Source: an uncultured Sulfolobales archaeon (GTDB lineage: Archaea; Thermoproteota; Thermoprotei_A; Sulfolobales; NBVN01). Taken from it: a stretch of DNA of 64,000 nucleotides. Made by a program: the position numbers and the translations under genes. Positions 7,549 through 17,553 of this stretch are shown in pieces (within the stretch, counting starts at the first letter, position 1; each line of letters opens with the position of its first letter). A model generated the notes under the pieces. It was not told where the DNA came from. It saw only the letters and a list, made by a program, of their open reading frames with translations, and made no database searches. Location: assembly GCA_938017505.1 (NCBI GenBank), contig CALIKV010000031.1:1-64000 (forward strand). Reading direction: 5' to 3'.

Positions 7549-9921
7549 CTACTTCTTACCTAGATAGTCGGCCAGCGACTTACCTCTCGGTGATTCAAGC
7601 TGCTTCTCAGTTACCCCGAAGTACGAAAGTATCCTGAGGGCTGCGGGTATCACCTGGTGATTCACGTAGTAGTCTGTGTCGATTTCGTGCGGCTTGACCG
7701 TCATGTAGGGGTGTGCTCTAGAGGAAATGCTCCCGGACCCCTTAGTGACTACGTACCCTACCTTGCTCCCGACGTCCAGCTTGACGCCGAGCTTCTCGAG
7801 CCTTCTAGCGGCCATCACGTGAGGCGCGTCCACCTCGTACTCGTCTATCCTCTTGGTCAGGGTCTTCCATATGACCAGCTTCTCCACGTCCACGGCGTTA
7901 GACTTTAAGTCCTCGACAACCCTCCTCACGTAGTTAACGGCCTCGCCGACGTTCTTCGTCGTGAGGATTATCTTAGCCACTCCCTCCTGAACCTCCTTAG
8001 CTATGTCGGTCCAGTCACCTCTGACCGCCTCGAAGCCCACTATGTCTATCCTCCCGTCCCCCGTGAGGCCCACGTACCTCTTCTTGGCCTCAGTGAAGAA
8101 AACCCTCCTGTAAACCTTGTCGACCTTGATCTCCAGGCCCAGCTCCTCGTTAACCAGGTTGATGAACTTCTCTATTGAGTCCCTTGAGTAGCTGACGAAG
8201 AGCGAGTCAGTGTCCCCGTAGATCACCCTGAGGCCCAGGACCCTCGCTAGCTCGATGGCCCTGGAGATTGTTCTCCTGCCCAACGCCGTTATGCTCTCAG
8301 CGCCCTCCTTGAAGTACCACCTAGCACCAACCCAGCCCATGTACCCGTAGGACGCGTTGGCCAGGATCTTGAGAGCCCTCTGCCTCTCGTCCAGCACCCT
8401 ATACTCAGGGCTCTCGGGGTCCAGCCTCCTCATGAGGGCCCGGATCTCTCCCCTCAGCCTAAGCAGTGTGGTGAGGACGTTCTTGTAGAATCCCGGAGGG
8501 TCTCTCAAGAACCTGTAGTTGAGGTCCTCGACGAAGTAGCACCTGGACTCATCGCAGTCCCCCCTGACCAGCGTGTCAGGACTCACGTTATATTTGATCA
8601 TGAGGTTCGGGTACATGGACGTGAAGTCAAGCACTACCACGTCCTCGTGCACGCCCTTAATCGGCTCCAGAACTATCGCCCCCTTATACGGCTCGTAAGG
8701 CCTCTCAACCCTGTTAGGTATTAGCTCGCCGTACTTAACGGCCTCACGCATTAAGTACCACTCAAGCCTGTACCCAACTGAAGCGACGCCGACCTGATCC
8801 AGCGGCAGCCCCGTCAGGCTGGATAGCTGGATAGCGAAGGGGAGGAACTCCTTCGCAAGCAGTAAGGTCGAGACGGCGTCGTCCCTGGCGTACTTGATGA
8901 GGGTCTCCCTCAACTCCCTGCTGTCCCAGTACTTAGGTATCTCGTGCCACGGGATCAGGACCCTCTCCGACTTCCTCATGACGCCCAGGTAATCAGCGAC
9001 CTCGTCGAGGGACTTGACCTTGACCTCAGGAATCTCCTCAGCGAAGTTGTACAGGTCAACGTGTAGCCTGCCGGGGATTGAGACGTGACCGTAGGCCGAC
9101 TGACGGGGGACCCCGCCCCTAACCCTCCCGACGTCGAGCCTCGTCCTAAGCACGTGGGACCTCTGCATCAAGTACTGCCAGTCAAACATGTTGGAGTTGT
9201 AACCGACGATGACGTCAGGGTCGTACTCGTTCACGTACCTGACGAACTCGTCTATTAATGAGGCGTCACTGCCTCCGTCCTCCTTAACGAGGACCTTCAC
9301 CTCCCCCCTGTCGTTCGCAACCGCGATGATGATCACCGGGTTGTTCTCAGGCCTTAACGAGCCTAGGGGGCTGTAGACCTCGATGTCGAAGGCCAGGACC
9401 CTGAGCTTAGGGGGCCTGGCCTCCTCCAGCCTCCGTAGATCCCCTTTAAGCACGTACGCGCTCCTGACCCTGAACCCAGTTGGACTAGTGCTCTCCACGT
9501 CAGCCTCGTACCAGCTACACGGCGTGGCCCCCCTGTCCAGTATGTAGCGCATGGAGAACCTCACGTCAGCCTCGAGGACCTCCCTAACGCCATCCAGCCT
9601 CGAGACCTCCTCCCTATACTCTCGAACGCTCTCGGGGATGGTCGTGACCACCTTCAAGGCATTCACCGGCCTGCCGTAGTACTTCCTCTCAGCCAGGCTC
9701 ACGTCAATTATGGGGGACTTAGGCTTGCTTAACGCCTTGATCCCCCTCGCCACGCGCTCCGTGTCCGCGTCCTCGCTGAGGACTGCGTAGAAGTAAGGCC
9801 TGAAGGAGGGGTCCTTAATCAGGATGGGCTCCTCGTCCTCGTCGAGCCCCCACAACATAATAACGGGTACGTTCCCTTCAACCTCGTAGCTCACGTCGAT
9901 CAAGTAGAACCTAAGCCTCAT
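7549..9921 (-). CDS. Family B DNA polymerase
   Basis: Exo motifs FDIEVYSP, YNSNMFDWQYL, YARDDA; Pol motifs DFTSMYPNLMIKYNVSPDT, LANASYGYMGW, YGDTDSLFV. Confidence 0.97.
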   Translation of the reverse strand: MRLRFYLIDVSYEVEGNVPVIMLWGLDEDEEPILIKDPSFRPYFYAVLSEDADTERVARGIKALSKPKSPIIDVSLAERKYYGRPVNALKVVTTIPESVREYREEVSRLDGVREVLEADVRFSMRYILDRGATPCSWYEADVESTSPTGFRVRSAYVLKGDLRRLEEARPPKLRVLAFDIEVYSPLGSLRPENNPVIIIAVANDRGEVKVLVKEDGGSDASLIDEFVRYVNEYDPDVIVGYNSNMFDWQYLMQRSHVLRTRLDVGRVRGGVPRQSAYGHVSIPGRLHVDLYNFAEEIPEVKVKSLDEVADYLGVMRKSERVLIPWHEIPKYWDSRELRETLIKYARDDAVSTLLLAKEFLPFAIQLSSLTGLPLDQVGVASVGYRLEWYLMREAVKYGELIPNRVERPYEPYKGAIVLEPIKGVHEDVVVLDFTSMYPNLMIKYNVSPDTLVRGDCDESRCYFVEDLNYRFLRDPPGFYKNVLTTLLRLRGEIRALMRRLDPESPEYRVLDERQRALKILANASYGYMGWVGARWYFKEGAESITALGRRTISRAIELARVLGLRVIYGDTDSLFVSYSRDSIEKFINLVNEELGLEIKVDKVYRRVFFTEAKKRYVGLTGDGRIDIVGFEAVRGDWTDIAKEVQEGVAKIILTTKNVGEAVNYVRRVVEDLKSNAVDVEKLVIWKTLTKRIDEYEVDAPHVMAARRLEKLGVKLDVGSKVGYVVTKGSGSISSRAHPYMTVKPHEIDTDYYVNHQVIPAALRILSYFGVTEKQLESPRGKSLADYLGKK

Positions 9922-9957
9922 ACCAGCTCCGTTAAAAATACCGTTAACAAGGTAATA

Positions 9958-11334
9958 TTACTTACGGAGTGCTTCGCGCGAGGACTGCAGGTATTTGAGG
10001 ACTGTGTTAGCGACTTCAAACGATTTACGATACACCGCGTCCATGTTCAGGTACTCCCACGAGCCGAACCTGCCGTTGAGGAACACACCGCGCTCCCTCA
10101 GCCTCCCTAGCACGGGGTTCAGGACGGAAGCCCTCACGCCGTCGTAGAGAACGTAGGCGTCACTCCACCTCCAGACCCTGCCGACCTCAAGCTCCGGGCT
10201 GCTCACCAAGCCGGCGTCTACCACGTCCTCGTACACCCTGCTCACAAGCGCGTTGTCCGAAACGGAGTTCAGCTCGTCCTCGTTGCTGAACGAGACCTCA
10301 GCTATTAACGAGACCCTTCCCCGGGGTGCGTTGTCCCCCGAGTAGTTGCTTAGAACGGCCACCCTGTGCGGCAGGTACTCCCTATCGGGCAGGTAGACCC
10401 AGTGGTAGGGCTTCACCTCACCCCTGACCCCGAGCCCGACGACCGCTATCGGAACTGACTTAAGCCTCTCAAGCCCCTCAGCGTCCTCGCCGAGGAGGTC
10501 CCTCAACACGCCTCCCGACCTCCTCAGCGAGGCGGTGTAGACTACGGCATCGCACCTCAGGCTCAATTCCCTCGTCTCAACGGTTAACCCGCCATCATCG
10601 CCCGCGAGGATTCTCTCGACAGCCTGTCGAGCAGCGATCTCGGCTCGAGAGGTCTTGAGGACCTTGCCAATCATGCCCCGGATCAGCGATTCAATTCCCC
10701 CTCTAGACGGGTAGTAGAACGTGAGCTGGTGAGTGTATCCCTCCACACTCATTCCAACAGCGCTCATGACTATGTCCTTAAGCGGGGGTGCCGGGACCCG
10801 GCCCTCAACCCACTCCAGGGTTATGTTGCTGAGGTCCGTCTTCCATATCTTCTCGTTGTAGGGTATCAAGTACTTGCTCGCTATCCCCTCCCCGAAGACG
10901 TAGGGCAGCCACTCGCGGAAGTTGGTCGGCCTCCTTAACTCCCCCTTAACCCTCTTCAGGTAGGTCTCCAGAGCGCTCCAGACGCACTCAAACCTCTCCT
11001 CAGGAGGCAGATCTCCTAACCCGTTCTCGAACGGGTACTTAACGTAGATCCCTCTGTAGTAGACCTTGGAGTTCCTCCGGTGCTTGACGTAGTTCCCGTT
11101 GAGGAAGCTGAGCAGCTCGTTGAGGAGCGTGGGGTCCTTGCTGAAGAGTATGTGTGATCCGCCGGCGTCGAACAGGTAGCCTCCCACCGACTCGCTCTTA
11201 AGCAGGCCGCCTGGCCTGTCCGAAGCCTCCAGGATCACCGCTTTGACTGAGGCGTCGCTCCTTAGGATGTGGTAGGCTGTCGAGAGCCCTGAGAGACCGC
11301 CGCCCACTATACAGATCGTCTTAAAACCCGTCAA
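9958..11334 (-). CDS. FAD-dependent NAD(P)-binding amine oxidase / protoporphyrinogen oxidase-like protein
   Basis: CIVGGGLSGLSTAYHI dinucleotide-binding motif, LEASDRPGGLLKSE, C-terminal FLNGRFGSWEYLNMD. Confidence 0.8.
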   Translation of the reverse strand: MTGFKTICIVGGGLSGLSTAYHILRSDASVKAVILEASDRPGGLLKSESVGGYLFDAGGSHILFSKDPTLLNELLSFLNGNYVKHRRNSKVYYRGIYVKYPFENGLGDLPPEERFECVWSALETYLKRVKGELRRPTNFREWLPYVFGEGIASKYLIPYNEKIWKTDLSNITLEWVEGRVPAPPLKDIVMSAVGMSVEGYTHQLTFYYPSRGGIESLIRGMIGKVLKTSRAEIAARQAVERILAGDDGGLTVETRELSLRCDAVVYTASLRRSGGVLRDLLGEDAEGLERLKSVPIAVVGLGVRGEVKPYHWVYLPDREYLPHRVAVLSNYSGDNAPRGRVSLIAEVSFSNEDELNSVSDNALVSRVYEDVVDAGLVSSPELEVGRVWRWSDAYVLYDGVRASVLNPVLGRLRERGVFLNGRFGSWEYLNMDAVYRKSFEVANTVLKYLQSSREALRK

Positions 11335-11729
11335 CCCCTATCCCTGTGAGGGAAAACCGACCTGAGATCCCCACCGCCTTCGAAGATGAACAGCTCGACG
11401 TAAGGCCTCGCCGAAGCCTTGATTAAGTGACCGCCCTTAACGCCCGTGTCCTTGGCACTTAGAGCCACGTGCACGTGGATGGAGACGCTGCCGTCGCTCC
11501 TCACCAGGTAATTGCCGAGCAGCGAGACGACCTCTAGTATCTCTTCCTCTCCGGCTTTCAGGACTTCCCTTAAGTAAGTTGAGGTCTTCGGGTTGTAGTA
11601 GCCTATCTCCGCTCGTTCGAAGCCTCCTATGCCGACGATTAAGCCTCCCCTCAGGCCTTCGCCGAGGATCACGCGCTCAAGAGCGTCCGGTAGTATGGAG
11701 CCTTCGTTCAACTTGACGGCCTTAATCAC
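11331..11729 (-). CDS. PPC/DUF296 domain protein
   Basis: GLIVGIGGFERAEIGYYNP, SIHVHVALSAKD..VKGGHLIKA, YVELFIFE. Confidence 0.8.
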   Translation of the reverse strand: MIKAVKLNEGSILPDALERVILGEGLRGGLIVGIGGFERAEIGYYNPKTSTYLREVLKAGEEEILEVVSLLGNYLVRSDGSVSIHVHVALSAKDTGVKGGHLIKASARPYVELFIFEGGGDLRSVFPHRDRG

Positions 11730-11787
11730 CCAACATCACCAAGCATATAGGTTGGTCAGGCTTTAATAGTTTCCCCGCTATATCTTA

Positions 11788-12624
11788 GTGGTGATTTGCC
11801 TGGTTAGGCTGTTTCTGACGAGGATAGATCCCCTGAGCGTGGCTCTCCCCGTCGGGATCCCGTACGGCTCCCTAACCCTGGTTCTAGGCCCCGGCGGCGT
11901 AGGAAAGTCTGTCATGCTAGCCAACCTATCATGGAACTTCCTGAGGAGCGAGGGGGGCACAGTCGTTTACGTCGCCTTCGACGATTCCCCTGACGCGTTG
12001 CTGTCGCTCTACGAGTTCTTCAGCTGGGACGTGGGCGAGTACGTGCGTGAGGGCAGGCTTAAGATAGTGGATTGCTTCAGCTTCAGGCTCGGGGCCTTCA
12101 AGAAGGCCGTTAAGGGCGTTGTGAGGGAGCTGGAGGTTAAGGATTTAAGCTCCCTGGTCTACGCGATCAACGACGCCGCGCCCCCCGCTCAGGGCCCCTC
12201 GTTAGTCCTGATAGACTCGTTCAACGAGTTAGTGCTTAAGTTCGAGGTTTCCCGGTTCCTCGACTTCATCAAGACTCTAAGGGCTATCGTTGGTAAGGGA
12301 CTCGGCAACATAGTGCTCGCCACGATACACACCACCACGGAGACGTTCCAGGAGGTGGTTAACTACTTGGAGTACCTGGTTGACGGGATCATAGAGACCA
12401 GGTTCAACCCATCGCTCGTGGAGTACGGCATACCGATAAAGGAGTTAATGGTCAGGAAGATGAGGGGTGTGCCGACGAACCCGGTCTGGATCCCCTACGT
12501 CATAAGCGAATCGGGCATATCGATGGTGGACATGCAGAAGCTGGCTAAGGTGCTGCAGAGTAAGGTGCAGGAGGTGGAGACCCTTAAGAAGATGCTATCG
12601 AGGGATACGGGTAGTGGGGGTTGA
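11788..12624 (+). CDS. KaiC/GvpD/RAD55-family RecA-like ATPase
   Basis: Walker A GPGGVGKS, SLVLIDSFNEL; RecA-superfamily layout. Confidence 0.82.
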   Translation: MVICLVRLFLTRIDPLSVALPVGIPYGSLTLVLGPGGVGKSVMLANLSWNFLRSEGGTVVYVAFDDSPDALLSLYEFFSWDVGEYVREGRLKIVDCFSFRLGAFKKAVKGVVRELEVKDLSSLVYAINDAAPPAQGPSLVLIDSFNELVLKFEVSRFLDFIKTLRAIVGKGLGNIVLATIHTTTETFQEVVNYLEYLVDGIIETRFNPSLVEYGIPIKELMVRKMRGVPTNPVWIPYVISESGISMVDMQKLAKVLQSKVQEVETLKKMLSRDTGSGG

Positions 12625-12866
12625 AGGTAGTAATAAACATCACCGCTGCATGTAACCTATGTAGATCCTGCGTTGAGCTATGCCCGACAGGAGTGTTCAG
12701 AGTAGAGAACAGTAGAATCGCCTGCGATGAGGGCAAGTGCATCTACTGCAGGGGATGCGAGGTCATATGCCCCCAGAAAGCGATAAAGATCAAGCTGGAC
12801 CTAGACACGCTGAAACACAAGGAAGTAGTGAAAACGATAACGGGGCTGGGGGATAAACACTTTTAA
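12621..12866 (+). CDS. 4Fe-4S ferredoxin-type protein
   Basis: CNLCRSCVELCPTGVF and CIYCRGCEVICPQKAI, two 4Fe-4S motifs; start overlaps preceding gene. Confidence 0.88.
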   Translation: MKVVINITAACNLCRSCVELCPTGVFRVENSRIACDEGKCIYCRGCEVICPQKAIKIKLDLDTLKHKEVVKTITGLGDKHF

Positions 12867-12890
12867 CTCTCGCAAGGATTAAATAATGGA

Positions 12891-12975
12891 GCCGGGGTCG
12901 CCTAGCCTGGTAGGGCGCCGGCCTGCTAAGCCGGTGGGGGATAACCCCGCGCGGGTTCGAATCCCGCCCCCGGCG
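12891..12975 (+). tRNA. tRNA-Ser(GCT)
   Basis: Acceptor GCCGGGG/CCCCGGC, anticodon loop CTGCTAA, long variable arm, T arm GCGGGTTCGAATCCCGC, discriminator G. Confidence 0.95.
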
Positions 12976-13347
12976 CCTTTCGTCGTCGTTTCGGCTTTCA
13001 TGAGGTTTTGAGTTTGTGTGGGTCGATGTCGTAAGACTCATAGTTCTCCACGTCGTTTGGCAGCTACTCGATGAGGGTTGGAGAGCATGTTGAGACCCTA
13101 AAGATGAGGGCCCCTCCCTGAGGGTAGTTAGGGCACTCAAGATGTGGGGGGAATAAAGCGATGAAAACAACTGAACCAACGTAAGAGCCGAACCCTGTGG
13201 CAACCAACCTCTCCAGCCCGCTCTCGTCTTCGCTCAATCCACTAGCGACGTCTATTTTGAGCAGGTACTCTGAATATTTATTATTACCTGAATATTGTTA
13301 CTAATTAATAATAATATATAAAATACAGTAGTAAATAATTAAGTAGT

Positions 13348-14763
13348 GTGTCGAGGGCGATGGGTTTGCAAGAACTCCTCAGGCCTTACGTGTTTGGTGT
13401 TGAGGGTTTAGATAAGCTGTTTGGTGGCTCTATTCCATCTCCGTACGTTATAGTTATCGCCGGGCACCCGGGTTCAGGTAAGACTACTTTAGCATCAACG
13501 ATTTGTTATAGTAACTCCCTGGCTAACCACAAATGCCTCTACGTGTCTCTCCAGGAGGATAGGGACAAGCTCTTCGGTTTCATGGGGAGGTTGGGCTTAG
13601 ATCTGGAGGGGGCTGAGTCTAGAGGACTGCTCAAGTTCTTCAAGATCCCCGTAACCCTTGATATCGAGTCTTCCGTTGAGATGCTGAAGCTCGCGTCCAT
13701 CGATAACTACGACGTTCTGGTGATCGATTCCGTTAACGCGTTGCTGGAGGCCGTTAAGGACGACGCCAGCAGGAGGGCCTGGCTTCAGAACTTCTTCTAC
13801 AGCCTGCCTAAAATAACGAATGGGTTAGTGATCCTGGTTGCGGAGCTGCCTCACAGTTCAGAGAGACTTGAGCTAGGCAGCATTGAATTCATAGCCGACG
13901 CGGTCTTGATACTCAAACATCAGGTTGAGGATGGACTCCTTACGAGAGTCCTTGAGGTGAGGAAGGCCAGAGGGGTGTCAATAACGCTGGCTGAAATACC
14001 GTTCTGGATAAGTGAGGGTAGAGGGGTTGAGATCTGGACACCCCCGCTGATTGAGGAGATATGGATTGAGGGTAAAAGGCTACAGCTACCGTGCGGGCTC
14101 CTAAGGAAGGTGTTCGACCACATCCATAAGGGTCAGGTAATTAACATCACGCACCCGCCGGAGAGCAGTTACTTGAACTACCTACCTATCTTATTCCTTA
14201 GCATGGCTACGCTGAACGACTTAAGGCTACTGTTCGTAAGTTATAAACACCCGCGGGGATCGTTGAAAGTGCCAATCATCAGTGAGCTCGTGAGGCGAGG
14301 GGTTGAGCGGGCCGTCGCTGAGGAGGTCGTTGACAAGCACATGGTTTTCGTCAGCATTAATCCCTTCTCCTACAGTATCACTCAACTCACGGCGAAGGAG
14401 TTCGCTCTAGTCGACGACGTCAACGCTGATGTAGTGGTGTTCGATGGCGTAGAACTGCCGAGGCAAACTGTGGGATTGAGGAGGCATGTCCGGGAGCTGT
14501 TCAACGAGATGAATTACCTGAGAAAGCGTGATAAGCTGGTCATACGTGTTGGGGCCTACGATGACGACCTAGCCTACAGGCTGGAATCCAGCGTGGCGGA
14601 CGCCGTAGTGAGGCTCGAACACGTCGATACCGAGGCCGGCGAGGTGGCCTATAAGGCGTTCATGTGGAGGACTTATAGAATGCCTTACGTAGCATCGCAG
14701 CAAGAACTTATGGAATGCATTGATGAAGGGATAGAAGCGTTAAAGGCTCAACTGATAAAGTAG
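13348..14763 (+). CDS. KaiC-like RecA-superfamily ATPase with a second, Walker-A-less domain
   Basis: AGHPGSGKTTLAS Walker A, DVLVIDSVNALLE Walker B; C-terminal half has no P-loop. Confidence 0.8.
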   Translation: MSRAMGLQELLRPYVFGVEGLDKLFGGSIPSPYVIVIAGHPGSGKTTLASTICYSNSLANHKCLYVSLQEDRDKLFGFMGRLGLDLEGAESRGLLKFFKIPVTLDIESSVEMLKLASIDNYDVLVIDSVNALLEAVKDDASRRAWLQNFFYSLPKITNGLVILVAELPHSSERLELGSIEFIADAVLILKHQVEDGLLTRVLEVRKARGVSITLAEIPFWISEGRGVEIWTPPLIEEIWIEGKRLQLPCGLLRKVFDHIHKGQVINITHPPESSYLNYLPILFLSMATLNDLRLLFVSYKHPRGSLKVPIISELVRRGVERAVAEEVVDKHMVFVSINPFSYSITQLTAKEFALVDDVNADVVVFDGVELPRQTVGLRRHVRELFNEMNYLRKRDKLVIRVGAYDDDLAYRLESSVADAVVRLEHVDTEAGEVAYKAFMWRTYRMPYVASQQELMECIDEGIEALKAQLIK

Positions 14764-15078
14764 CTCGGAGCAGCCACGTTGCCTATTAGCTCGTGAACGT
14801 CGTCCTAGCGTCTCTCCTAGCCCTAGGACAGGGTTTCGCTTAATACGGGTTAGTCCAACGTGCAACCGGACATCGTCGTGGCGATAGCCGGTAGAATAGT
14901 GAGCGATCGCATCTCTCGTAAACTATATTCATCTCGGGGGACTCTTTTGAGCGACGTCCCTATAGAATTGTAGAGACCTCGAGTCTGTAGCGACGCGTTC
15001 CTCAACGCACGCCAGTTAACACGCTGAGCGATGGTAAAGCTCGGCCCAGCTCTTGCCGTCACGTTCCTCACACGACTA

Positions 15079-15966
15079 TTAGGTATCGCAGTTACTGAGG
15101 TCTTTGGTCAGCAGGTACTCAGTCTCCCGCGTGCGGAAGCTCATCGCGATTAACTCTAATACTAGAACTTTCTTCGACGCGTCTACAGGTATTACTATCT
15201 CATTGAGTTTTTCCTTGATAGCAGTTGCCTTGAGCTTGTGAACGATCTCCGTAAGCACATTCGTGGCGTTGTATGAGGAGAGGGCTACGTAGTTGACGAA
15301 CATCCTGCCGTTGTGCGAGAACTCAGCCACCCCCCTGACCCTCCTCCCGGACTTAACGACGATAGCTCTCTCACCTTTCAGGTACCGCTTGTAGATGATC
15401 CTGTGGACGTCCTCGATCAAGTTACTCCACCAGGTCGTTGGCCTCAACCTCAAGCGTCTCAGCCTCCCGGCAGGGATCTCCTCGACTGTGTAGTGGTTTT
15501 CCGGATGAGGGGGGTCTAGTCTGTGCGGGTCTGCTGAGAGTATCATCACCATGCCCCTGACCACGTACCCCCTCCTCAAGTAGAAGTCTAAAGCCCTCAG
15601 ATTCCAGCTCTTGACGCTTAAGGTGACTACCTCAACACCCTCACGCCTGAGCGAGTTCTCCAGAGTGCTTAGCAGGAACCCCCCAACACCACGGCCCCTC
15701 ACGCCCTCATCTACCGCTATGCTGTCGAGGAACGCGATCCTCCCCTGCTTATAGACTACAGCGAAGCCGACCACAACCCCGCTGGACTCAACCACGGCAA
15801 CTCTTTTCCTCCTAGACCTAGTCCTAACCAACGCCCTGAACCACTCGTAATCAGCCTCGTCCAGAGCGCCTAGAGCGTGAGAGTAGATCTCGAAAACCCT
15901 CCCCACATCGTTAGGCTCTGCATCCCTCACCACGAACCCGCCTGACCGAGCGGGTTCGTCGAGCAC
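15079..15966 (-). CDS. GNAT N-acetyltransferase
   Basis: IAFLDSIAVDEGVRGRGVGGFLLSTLENSLRREGVEVVTLSVKSWNLRALDFYLRRGYVV. Confidence 0.88.
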   Translation of the reverse strand: MLDEPARSGGFVVRDAEPNDVGRVFEIYSHALGALDEADYEWFRALVRTRSRRKRVAVVESSGVVVGFAVVYKQGRIAFLDSIAVDEGVRGRGVGGFLLSTLENSLRREGVEVVTLSVKSWNLRALDFYLRRGYVVRGMVMILSADPHRLDPPHPENHYTVEEIPAGRLRRLRLRPTTWWSNLIEDVHRIIYKRYLKGERAIVVKSGRRVRGVAEFSHNGRMFVNYVALSSYNATNVLTEIVHKLKATAIKEKLNEIVIPVDASKKVLVLELIAMSFRTRETEYLLTKDLSNCDT

Positions 15967-16092
15967 TCAAACCGCCATACTCCCAACACACACCGTAGTT
16001 ATAGACAACTAAGTTAATAAGCGTTCGGTAAGGTCCCAGGCCCTAGACTTCAGGCTTTACAAGCCTTCTCCCCGTTCTTCAGAGTGGTGTTT

Positions 16093-16135
16093 GGGTTCTG
16101 AGCTACGTAGTCTTTGATAGACTTACGTAACTCTT
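16093..16135. repeat. Dispersed hairpin repeat, copy B
   Basis: GAGCTACGTAGTC-TTTGATA-GACTTACGTAACTC (16100-16133), preceded by GGGTTCT. Confidence 0.75.
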
Positions 16136-16273
16136 GAGATTCATCAGCCTAAAGCCCTCACGAGTTCATCAGGGCCCTCATCAGCCTCCTCCCCACCTAC
16201 CCAGCTTACATGACTCATGAGGGAAGACGCCAGACTTATTAACTCTTTGTTGATATAATCATGTGTGATGTAA

Positions 16274-17512
16274 ATGTCTGTAAGGGACTTATTCAAGGTC
16301 ATCGACGATATGCGTTACGAGCTCGTTGATTTAACGAGGGAGTTCATCCAGATCCCCACAATCAACCCGCCTGGGGAGCGTTACGAGGAGATGGCAGGGT
16401 TAATTGCTAGGAGACTTAATGAGTCGGGTTTCTCCGCTCAGCTCGTCAGAGTCCCTGACGAGCTGTTAAGGGGGTTAAAGCTTGAGTTACCGCGTGTTAA
16501 CGTGGTCGGCATCCTAAGAGGTTCTGGCGGCGGGCACGCCCTGTGTTATAACGGGCACTACGACGTGGTTCCACCCGGTAGCGGGTGGAGTGTGGAGCCC
16601 TTCAGCGGCGTTGTAAGGGACGGGAAGATCTACGGCAGAGGCGCTGCAGACATGAAGGGGGCTAACGCAGCCATGATCGTAGCTGTTAAGGCGTTGAAGG
16701 AGGCGGGCTTCAAGCTGAAGGGCGACGTAGTTTACGTTGCGACGCCTGATGAGGAGACAGGGGGTCACGCTGGCGCTGAGTACGTCGTTAAAGAGGGCTT
16801 AGTCAAGGGCGACGCGTGCGTGGTTGGCGAGCCCACGGAAGTCGACAAGATCGCGGTCGCTCATAAGGGTGCTCTATGGCTTGAGTTAACGACTCAAGGT
16901 AAGGCGGCTCACGGGAGCCTCCCTCACAGAGGGATCAACGCCGTTGAGAAGATGGCTAAGGTGATAGTCGCACTCGAGAAGCTTAAAGCCGATTTAGTTA
17001 GACGAGAGACTAAAGCCCCCATGCCTGAGGAATCCAGGACGCCAACCATGATGATAGGGGGTCTCATACAGGGTGGAGTGAAGATAAACGTGGTCCCGGA
17101 CAGGTGTACCGTGACTATAGACAGGCGCTTAATACCTGAGGAGGACGTGGAGCAAGTGAAGAACGAGATACAGGACTTCATCGAGAAGCTGAAGAGCGAG
17201 GATCCGGAACTCCGCGTTAACCTCAGGGTCCTCGAGAAAGCGTCTCCCGCGTACACGCGCGAGGATGAAGAGATAGTTAAGGCTGTTAGGGACGCCATTA
17301 AGAAGGTAACGGGTAGGGAGGCTATCATCTCAGGCCTCACGGGATTCACTGACATGAGGTTCTTCAACCAGGTGATGCCGACGATACTCTACGGGCCTGG
17401 AAGCATGTCTCAAGCCCACGTAGCGGATGAACACGTGTCGGTGGAAGACCTGGTAACTGGGACTAAGGTGTATGCTCTGGCCATGTTAGAGTTCCTCGGC
17501 TATGAGGAGTAA
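16274..17512 (+). CDS. M20 family peptidase/deacylase (ArgE/DapE type)
   Basis: YNGHYDVVPPG, YGRGAADMKGANAAM, TPDEETGGHAGAEYV, VGEPTEVD. Confidence 0.9.
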   Translation: MSVRDLFKVIDDMRYELVDLTREFIQIPTINPPGERYEEMAGLIARRLNESGFSAQLVRVPDELLRGLKLELPRVNVVGILRGSGGGHALCYNGHYDVVPPGSGWSVEPFSGVVRDGKIYGRGAADMKGANAAMIVAVKALKEAGFKLKGDVVYVATPDEETGGHAGAEYVVKEGLVKGDACVVGEPTEVDKIAVAHKGALWLELTTQGKAAHGSLPHRGINAVEKMAKVIVALEKLKADLVRRETKAPMPEESRTPTMMIGGLIQGGVKINVVPDRCTVTIDRRLIPEEDVEQVKNEIQDFIEKLKSEDPELRVNLRVLEKASPAYTREDEEIVKAVRDAIKKVTGREAIISGLTGFTDMRFFNQVMPTILYGPGSMSQAHVADEHVSVEDLVTGTKVYALAMLEFLGYEE

Positions 17513-17553
17513 GGGGGGCATTTTTATATTAAAAAAATTAATGAAATAATTCC

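Noticed and set aside
12976-13330. Integrated element at tRNA-Ser
   Set aside because: No second copy of the tRNA 3' end and no integrase in the window.
13258-13347. AT-rich stretch as replication origin
   Set aside because: No ORB-like repeats or adjacent orc1/cdc6 gene visible; more simply the promoter region of the gene at 13348.
11788-14763. KaiC-like genes as a circadian clock
   Set aside because: No KaiA/KaiB; KaiC-like ATPases are common in archaea without clock function.
14850-15071. Minus ORF 14850..15071
   Set aside because: Short, no recognised motif, odd composition; cannot distinguish from non-coding sequence.
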